DNA from: Verrucomicrobiota bacterium
GTDB lineage: Bacteria; Verrucomicrobiota; Verrucomicrobiia; Verrucomicrobiales; Verrucomicrobiaceae
Assembly (NCBI GenBank): GCA_021413535.1
Contig: JAIOQF010000111.1
Coordinates: 1-11,779, forward strand
Direction: 5' to 3'
DNA length: 11,779 nucleotides
Shown here piece after piece: positions 7,604 to 11,779 of the stretch; the first letter of the stretch is position 1, and each line of letters starts with the position of its first letter. Under the pieces are notes generated by a model. It worked only from the letters and a program-made list of their open reading frames with translations. It did no database searches and was not told the origin of the DNA. The translations under genes were made by a program, and so were the position numbers.

Positions 7604-7627
7604 GAGATGTTCCACATGGAACATCTC
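7604..7627. promoter_or_regulatory. 24-bp near-perfect palindrome, probable parS (ParB-binding) site
   Basis: Two 11-bp arms, gagatgttcca and tggaacatctc, flank a 2-base centre. The inner 16 bases, tgttccacatggaaca (7609-7624), differ from the palindromic parS form TGTTCCACGTGGAACA by one base at the centre (A for G). The site lies 45 bases before the mnmG start, and mnmG commonly neighbours parAB and the origin. Alternatives are an operator for another dimeric regulator, or an mRNA leader hairpin with 10-bp stem and acat loop. Confidence 0.65.
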
Positions 7628-7672
7628 GCAGTGAAGCATGTCCTGTGCTAAGCTCGCCGCTCTTTCGCGCTG

Positions 7673-9562
7673 ATGTCTTCTGCCTATATCTATCCCAAAT
7701 CTTATGATGTTCTCGTCTGTGGTGCTGGTCACGCTGGTGTGGAGGCGGCGATGGCGGCGGCGCGACTCGGCTGCCGAACTGCAATCCTGACGCAAAATCT
7801 CGATACAATCACCCAGATGTCCTGCAACCCGGCCATCGGGGGTCTGGCCAAGGGGCATTTAGTTCGGGAAATTGACGCGCTCGGTGGGATCATGGGACTG
7901 AACACTGATGCCACAGGCATACAATTTAGGATGCTGAACGCCGCCAAGGGGCCGAGCGTCCAGGCGCCTCGCGCCCAGTGCGACAAAAAAGCTTATCAGT
8001 TTCGGATGAAGTGGCTGGTGGAGAACCAGCCTAATCTCGACCTGCATCAAGGCAATGCAGCAGAGATTTTAACTGAAGACGACCACGTCACGGGAGTGCG
8101 CACCAGCCTCGGCATTATCTATCAAGCACGGGCGGTGATTATCAGTTCCGGGACCTTTATGCGGGGGTTGCTCCATGTCGGACTGCAAAATCAGGCAGGT
8201 GGGCGGATGGGGGACACCAGTTCAACGTTGAGCGACAGTCTACGCAACTTGGGCTTTGACGTGGCTCGATTCAAGACTGGGACGCCGTGTCGGCTCAATG
8301 GACGGAGTATTGACTTCACTAAATGCGAGTCCCAGCCGGGTGACGATCCACCCCCTCATTTTAGTTACCTGAGTGGAGTCTTGCCTGACGATGAACAGCT
8401 TTTCACGCTGAACCGCTGGCAGCGTGAAAAGTTCCACGTGGAACAATTGCCCTGCTGGGTCACCTACACAACCCCCAAGACTCACGACATCATCCGGGCG
8501 AATTTGGATAAATCACCGATGTATTGCGGGGTGATCGAGGGGGTGGGGCCACGATACTGTCCCTCTATAGAGGATAAGGTGGTGCGTTTCGCCGAAAAAG
8601 ATCGGCACCAGATCTTCCTCGAGCCCGAGGGCCGCCACACGAACGAGTATTACGTGAATGGTGTCTCCACCAGTCTCCCCTTTGAAGTTCAGCTCGAATT
8701 CATTCGCAGCATCCCGGGCCTGGAGGAGGCTGAGATCGTTCGCCCAGGTTACGCGGTGGAATATGATTACTGTCCGCCTACTCAACTAAGTCCCACATTG
8801 GAAACCAAGCGCCTTTCCGGTCTCTACTTTGCCGGTCAGATTAACGGCACCTCCGGTTACGAAGAGGCCGCGGGACAGGGCTTGATCGCCGGGACTAACG
8901 CAGCTCTCAAGGTCAAAGGTGAACCCGCATTTATCCTGAAACGGAACGAAGCCTATTTAGGGGTGCTCATTGATGACCTCGTCACCAAAGGCGTGACGGA
9001 GCCCTACCGGCTTTTCACTAGCCGTGCCGAATACCGGTTGCTCTTGCGCCAGGACAACTGCGATCTGCGGCTCACGGAAAAAGCGGCCGTCAGCGGGTTG
9101 GTCGATGATTTTCGATTGCAACACACCCGCGCGAAATCCGCTGCGCTCGTCGAACTGAAATCGTTCATCGCCTCTGCCAATCAAGATGGTGTCAAGATTC
9201 AGCAATGGCTCAAGCGTCCGGAGAACACCTGGAGCATCTTGCCTGAGGAGCTGCGCGAGAAGTTCACTGACGAAATCTGGAGCATTGCTGAAGTGGATAT
9301 CAAATACGCCGGCTACATCACCCGGCAGGAGGATCAGATTGCCCGCGTTGCCAAAATGGAAGATTCTTTGCTCCCCTCATGGCTGGACTATTCAGTGATT
9401 CGCGGCATGAAAGCCGAAGCCCGGGCCAAACTGGCGCTCATACAGCCGAGCACCTTCGGACAAGCAGCGCGGATACAGGGTGTGACCCCGGCCGATCTGG
9501 CGGTGCTAGCGGTCTGGGTTAAATCGGGAGCGACTGAAGCAGAGCCCGCCAAAGTCGATTAA
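7673..9562 (+). CDS. mnmG: tRNA uridine-5-carboxymethylaminomethyl modification enzyme MnmG (GidA)
   Basis: With MnmE, this FAD-dependent enzyme installs the (carboxymethyl)aminomethyl group on the wobble uridine U34 of certain tRNAs in the cytoplasm. It has 629 residues. The FAD motif is VLVCGAGHAGVEAAMAAARLG (13-33). NLDTITQMSCNPAIGGLAKGHLVREIDALGG includes conserved Cys51, and GPRYCPSIEDKVVRF has the second conserved cysteine near residue 296. The C-terminal MnmE/tRNA-binding helical domain ends with the family block PSTFGQAARIQGVTPADLAVLAVW. Compared with E. coli Cys47 and Cys277, the spacing implies about 15 extra residues between the two cysteines, probably in the loop SGVLPDDEQLFTLNRWQREK near 230-255. 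That loop is encoded over a parS-like sequence. No rsmG (gidB) follows; rsmC converges five bases after the stop. No Shine-Dalgarno sequence precedes the ATG. Confidence 0.97.
   Translation: MSSAYIYPKSYDVLVCGAGHAGVEAAMAAARLGCRTAILTQNLDTITQMSCNPAIGGLAKGHLVREIDALGGIMGLNTDATGIQFRMLNAAKGPSVQAPRAQCDKKAYQFRMKWLVENQPNLDLHQGNAAEILTEDDHVTGVRTSLGIIYQARAVIISSGTFMRGLLHVGLQNQAGGRMGDTSSTLSDSLRNLGFDVARFKTGTPCRLNGRSIDFTKCESQPGDDPPPHFSYLSGVLPDDEQLFTLNRWQREKFHVEQLPCWVTYTTPKTHDIIRANLDKSPMYCGVIEGVGPRYCPSIEDKVVRFAEKDRHQIFLEPEGRHTNEYYVNGVSTSLPFEVQLEFIRSIPGLEEAEIVRPGYAVEYDYCPPTQLSPTLETKRLSGLYFAGQINGTSGYEEAAGQGLIAGTNAALKVKGEPAFILKRNEAYLGVLIDDLVTKGVTEPYRLFTSRAEYRLLLRQDNCDLRLTEKAAVSGLVDDFRLQHTRAKSAALVELKSFIASANQDGVKIQQWLKRPENTWSILPEELREKFTDEIWSIAEVDIKYAGYITRQEDQIARVAKMEDSLLPSWLDYSVIRGMKAEARAKLALIQPSTFGQAARIQGVTPADLAVLAVWVKSGATEAEPAKVD
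8399..8431. repeat. 12-bp perfect inverted repeat inside mnmG
   Basis: cttttcacgctg (8399-8410) and cagcgtgaaaag (8420-8431) are exact reverse complements separated by nine bases. The arms contain TTTCACG and CGTGAAA, which resemble parS half-sites. The repeat abuts the parS-like palindrome and shares its first base with it. It encodes part of an apparent lineage-specific loop of MnmG. It could also form an mRNA stem-loop. Confidence 0.75.
8431..8445. promoter_or_regulatory. parS-like ParB-binding palindrome within mnmG coding sequence
   Basis: gttccacgtggaac (8431-8444) is a perfect 14-bp palindrome identical to the core of the parS form TGTTCCACGTGGAACA. With the following a (8445) it matches 15 of 16 bases, the first base being a instead of t. 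It is read in frame as Phe-His-Val-Glu-Gln. ParB would nucleate and spread from such a site; this role is inferred from sequence identity. Confidence 0.7.
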
Positions 9563-9604
9563 AAATTCTAATCAGAAATCTCTCTTCGATTAGATAATCT
9601 AATC
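9557..9604. repeat. Inverted GATTAGA/TCTAATC repeats at the mnmG-rsmC junction
   Basis: tctaatc occurs at 9567-9573 and 9598-9604, with gattaga between them at 9588-9594. The last pair forms a 17-bp palindrome (9588-9604) with 8-bp arms. The shorter gatta (9557-9561) also pairs with 9569-9573. The repeats straddle the two convergent stop codons and include the end of rsmC. They could fold as alternative AT-rich hairpins that end transcription on either strand, but they lack a GC-rich stem. Confidence 0.4.
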
Positions 9605-10668
9605 CCACTGTATTCCGGCGCGCGCTCCTCCCGGATACCGCGCATCACTTTGAAGCTGCCGCTCTGGATCACGATCTCTGAGGTGGCGAGCGTTGCCTGC
9701 AAGTCCTTCTCATAAGGCAGATGCCGGTTCGCGACGAGCCATAGCTCACCGCCCGGCTTTAGAGCATTTGCTGCCGCTTCGATAAACTTCAGGCCGAGCA
9801 TCGGCTCCGGCTTGCGCCCTTCGTGGAATGGCGCGTTCATGACTACGTAGTCAAACTTGCCGGAACCAATGCCCGCAGTGACATCGTCCCAGTGGTAGCG
9901 CACCTTGGCACCAGGAGCGGCCGCTGCCAGATTCTTTTTGGCGCATTCCAGCGCGATCCGATCTGCTTCATAAACATCAAGTGTCCTGATCGCCGGAAAT
10001 CTCCGCAGCATGAAATCCGAGAGAAAACCCCAGCCCGCACCCAGATCAGCCACCGCACCTTGAACCCGATCCGGTAAATATTCCGTCAGCAAGCGGGAAC
10101 CGTCATCGACTTCGTCCCAGCTGAAAAGCCCCGGACGCGACCAGAAGCGGTCTTCCACAATCCTTGACATCTCTCCGTAGGAACGCCATTCCTTCATCAA
10201 GTCGGGATCCAAATCCGCAGTTTTCTGAGCCCAGAAAACCCGGCAGTGGTGCTTGGAAAAGGAGCCAATCTCGCCTGCGAGATCCGCCAGCAGTTTTTCA
10301 TACCGCTTCGCGCCCCAGTCGTTATGCAGGCAGACGACCAGCTTGCCACCGTCCTCCAACAAATCCATGCCACGAGCCAGATCCGCCAGTGTTTGATGCT
10401 TCTGTCGCTCGGGTAGCAATAAAACCAGGGCGAATTTTCCATCCAGCGCCTTGTAATCAGATCCCATCAATCCAGCCGCCTGCAGTTCCGCCGCCTCAGG
10501 TTTAAAGTCCTGCTCGCAGACCAGACGCTCGCCGAATGTCAGCAGATCAGCATGCACCCGCGCGCGGAGAAAGCCGATCCGCCCCTCAGCAGGCACCAGC
10601 GACTCTTCGCTTCGCAGCGCGAGCATCAAGGTTTCCAGCGCCAGATCGCGATCTTTAAGACTACCCAT
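9568..10668 (-). CDS. rsmC: RsmC-type 16S rRNA guanine-N2 methyltransferase
   Basis: This SAM-dependent methyltransferase resembles RsmC, which makes m2G1207 in 16S rRNA; RlmG, acting on 23S rRNA, is the close alternative. The product is 366 residues from this start. The N-terminal half (about 1-175) is a degenerate methyltransferase-like domain, as in RsmC. The C-terminal half is the active domain: SAM motif VADLGAGWGFLSDFML (206-221), acidic DVYEAD (231-236), and catalytic motif NAPFHEG (Asn278), followed by LKPGGELWLVANRHLPY and GSFKVMRGI, all RsmC-like. Family members usually have NPPF; NAPF is a mild variant. The frame stays open upstream to 11514, but that stretch is the complement of valS. 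An alternative ATG at 10695 would add nine residues. I chose 10668 because TTAGGTG lies a suitable distance ahead of it and the extra codons look unlike the gene. Confidence 0.87.
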   Translation of the reverse strand: MGSLKDRDLALETLMLALRSEESLVPAEGRIGFLRARVHADLLTFGERLVCEQDFKPEAAELQAAGLMGSDYKALDGKFALVLLLPERQKHQTLADLARGMDLLEDGGKLVVCLHNDWGAKRYEKLLADLAGEIGSFSKHHCRVFWAQKTADLDPDLMKEWRSYGEMSRIVEDRFWSRPGLFSWDEVDDGSRLLTEYLPDRVQGAVADLGAGWGFLSDFMLRRFPAIRTLDVYEADRIALECAKKNLAAAAPGAKVRYHWDDVTAGIGSGKFDYVVMNAPFHEGRKPEPMLGLKFIEAAANALKPGGELWLVANRHLPYEKDLQATLATSEIVIQSGSFKVMRGIREERAPEYSGIRLSNRREISD

Positions 10669-10761
10669 AGTGCGCGCACCTAAGTGCCGATTCATCGCAC
10701 TGCAACCCTTCGTATGGAAGGTTTGCGCAGGGCCGTGTAGCGTGCATCTTGCGCGCTCCAC
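10669..10761. promoter_or_regulatory. Divergent rsmC-valS intergenic region
   Basis: This 93-bp gap must hold the starts of both rsmC (minus) and valS (plus). It includes a perfect 10-bp palindrome, gtgcgcgcac (10670-10679). No convincing sigma70 hexamers or T-box leader are visible. Promoter function is inferred only from the divergent gene arrangement. Confidence 0.35.
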
Positions 10762-11779
10762 ATGCCCGAACTGTCCAAGACCTACGCCCCCAATGAAGTT
10801 GAAGAACGCTGGTATCAGCGCTGGCTCGATGACAAAGCATTTGTCGCCGACCCCGCGCGCGTCAGCGAGAAGCGTCCGGCGTATTCCATCGTGATCCCGC
10901 CGCCGAACGTCACCGGCATCCTCACGCTCGGCCATGTGCTGAACAACACCATCCAGGACATCCTTTGCCGTCGCGCGCGCATGTTGGGGAAGGAAGTGCT
11001 CTGGCTCCCCGGCACCGACCACGCGGGCATCGCCACCCAGAACGTGGTGGAGAAGACGCTCAAGAAAAACGGCGAGATCAAGCATCGTGACGACCTCGGC
11101 CGCGAGAAGCTGGTGGAGAAGATCTGGGAATGGAAGGAGAAGCACGGCGGCATCATCATCCAGCAGTTGAAGAAGCTCGGTGCGTCCTGCGACTGGACCC
11201 GCGAGCGCTTCACCATGGACCCCGAATACAGCCGCTGCGTGCAGCGGGTGTTTGTCGATCTCTACAAGAAGGGCATGATCTACCGTGGCAAACGCATGGT
11301 GAACTGGTGCCCGTCCAGCCTCACCGCATTGAGCGATGAAGAGGTGACGATGAAGCCGCAGAACGGCACGATGTATCACTTCAAAGTGGAAGTCATCGAA
11401 GAGCCCGGCACCTGGCTGGAAATCGCCACCACACGCCCCGAAGTGATCCCCGGTGACACCGCGATCGCGGTCAATCCGAAGGACCCGCGCTACGCCCATC
11501 TCATCGGGAAGCATGTGCGCCGTCCGCTGCCTATCGAGAACCAGGCCGAATTACCCATCGTCGGCGACGAGCATGTCGATTTCACCTTCGGCACCGGCGT
11601 GCTGAAAGTGACTCCCGCGCACGACAAGGCGGACTTCGAGATCGCGCAGCGCCACAGCTTGCCCGTCATCGACGTGATGCATCCGAACGGCGTTCTCAAT
11701 GAACTCACCGGCAAGGACCTCGGCGGCATGGAGCGCTTCGCCGCGCGCAAGCGTGCGGCTGAGTTGCACACCGAGATCG
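10762..11779 (+). CDS. valS: Valine--tRNA ligase (3' partial)
   Basis: Class Ia aminoacyl-tRNA synthetase that charges tRNA-Val and hydrolyses mischarged threonine in its CP1 editing domain. The first 339 residues are present; the gene runs off the right edge, so the KMSKS loop and anticodon-binding domain are not seen. Recognisable blocks are YAPNEVEERWYQRW (8-21), IPPPNVTGILTLGHVLNNTI (45-64), LPGTDHAGIATQ (about 80-91), KKLGASCDWTRERFTMD, and the editing-domain motifs ATTRPEVIPGDTAIAVNPKDPRY and GTGVLKVTPAHD. The HIGH signature reads Thr55-Leu-Gly-His58, with Thr where His is usual. The ATG chosen gives the normal short N-terminus before the YxPxxVE motif. No Shine-Dalgarno sequence precedes it. 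It diverges from rsmC. Confidence 0.96.
   Translation, partial: MPELSKTYAPNEVEERWYQRWLDDKAFVADPARVSEKRPAYSIVIPPPNVTGILTLGHVLNNTIQDILCRRARMLGKEVLWLPGTDHAGIATQNVVEKTLKKNGEIKHRDDLGREKLVEKIWEWKEKHGGIIIQQLKKLGASCDWTRERFTMDPEYSRCVQRVFVDLYKKGMIYRGKRMVNWCPSSLTALSDEEVTMKPQNGTMYHFKVEVIEEPGTWLEIATTRPEVIPGDTAIAVNPKDPRYAHLIGKHVRRPLPIENQAELPIVGDEHVDFTFGTGVLKVTPAHDKADFEIAQRHSLPVIDVMHPNGVLNELTGKDLGGMERFAARKRAAELHTEI

Noticed and set aside
7410..7634. Plus-strand open frame of 74 codons upstream of mnmG
   Set aside because: It is interrupted at the RNA level by the terminator-like hairpin at 7514-7534 and runs through the parS-like palindrome. It has no ribosome site and no recognisable protein features.
7583..7858. 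Minus-strand 91-codon frame beginning upstream of 7858
   Set aside because: It is antisense to the mnmG start and its end contains the MFHVEH string typical of translated parS DNA. It is not a gene.
10669..11514. Long minus-strand open frame continuous with rsmC, which would give a protein of about 650 residues
   Set aside because: The upstream part is the exact complement of valS, whose plus-strand translation matches ValRS throughout. The His- and Arg-rich translation resembles no known domain. rsmC starts near 10668 or 10695.
1..11779. Search for CRISPR arrays, insertion sequences, toxin-antitoxin pairs, defence genes and tRNA genes
   Set aside because: No regularly spaced repeats, transposase motifs, small paired unknown genes or tRNA cloverleaf sequences were seen. 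All long frames with protein-like composition match housekeeping families.

Overview
The window is an ordinary bacterial housekeeping region of about 57-58% GC (estimated by eye). It holds eight protein genes in three blocks. The protein style suggests the Planctomycetes-Verrucomicrobia-Chlamydiae group, most likely a Verrucomicrobiota-type organism: a Gram-negative lipoprotein amidase, a heterotetrameric (E1 alpha plus E1 beta) pyruvate dehydrogenase, and a ValRS with a VLNNTIQDIL signature. This placement rests on resemblance and is moderately to weakly supported. Almost no start codon has a Shine-Dalgarno sequence in front of it.

Layout. (1) Positions 1-1600, plus strand: the 3' part of an M1-family zinc aminopeptidase whose catalytic domain is followed by HEAT repeats and a short coiled coil. 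(2) Positions 7276-1602, minus strand: a five-gene operon that reads pdhA (E1 alpha), pdhB (E1 beta), pdhC (E2), a lipoprotein N-acetylmuramoyl-L-alanine amidase, and lpdA (E3). It encodes the complete pyruvate dehydrogenase complex, with a cell-wall hydrolase gene inserted between E2 and E3. (3) Positions 7277-7672: a 396-bp divergent control region. It holds AT-rich promoter-like DNA for pdhA, a plus-strand intrinsic terminator, and a 24-bp near-perfect palindrome that closely matches a ParB-binding parS site. (4) Positions 7673-9562, plus strand: mnmG (gidA), the tRNA wobble-uridine modification enzyme. A second, almost exact parS sequence lies inside its coding region, next to a 12-bp inverted repeat, in a stretch where the protein seems to carry about 15 extra residues. 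(5) Positions 10668-9568, minus strand: an RsmC-type 16S rRNA guanine-N2 methyltransferase. It converges on mnmG and diverges from valS (valyl-tRNA synthetase), which runs off the right end.

The strongest non-routine signal is the pair of parS-like palindromes around mnmG. mnmG often sits near parAB and the replication origin, so the window may lie in the origin-proximal centromere region of the chromosome. I see no CRISPR array, transposon, toxin-antitoxin pair, defence island, tRNA or rRNA gene.
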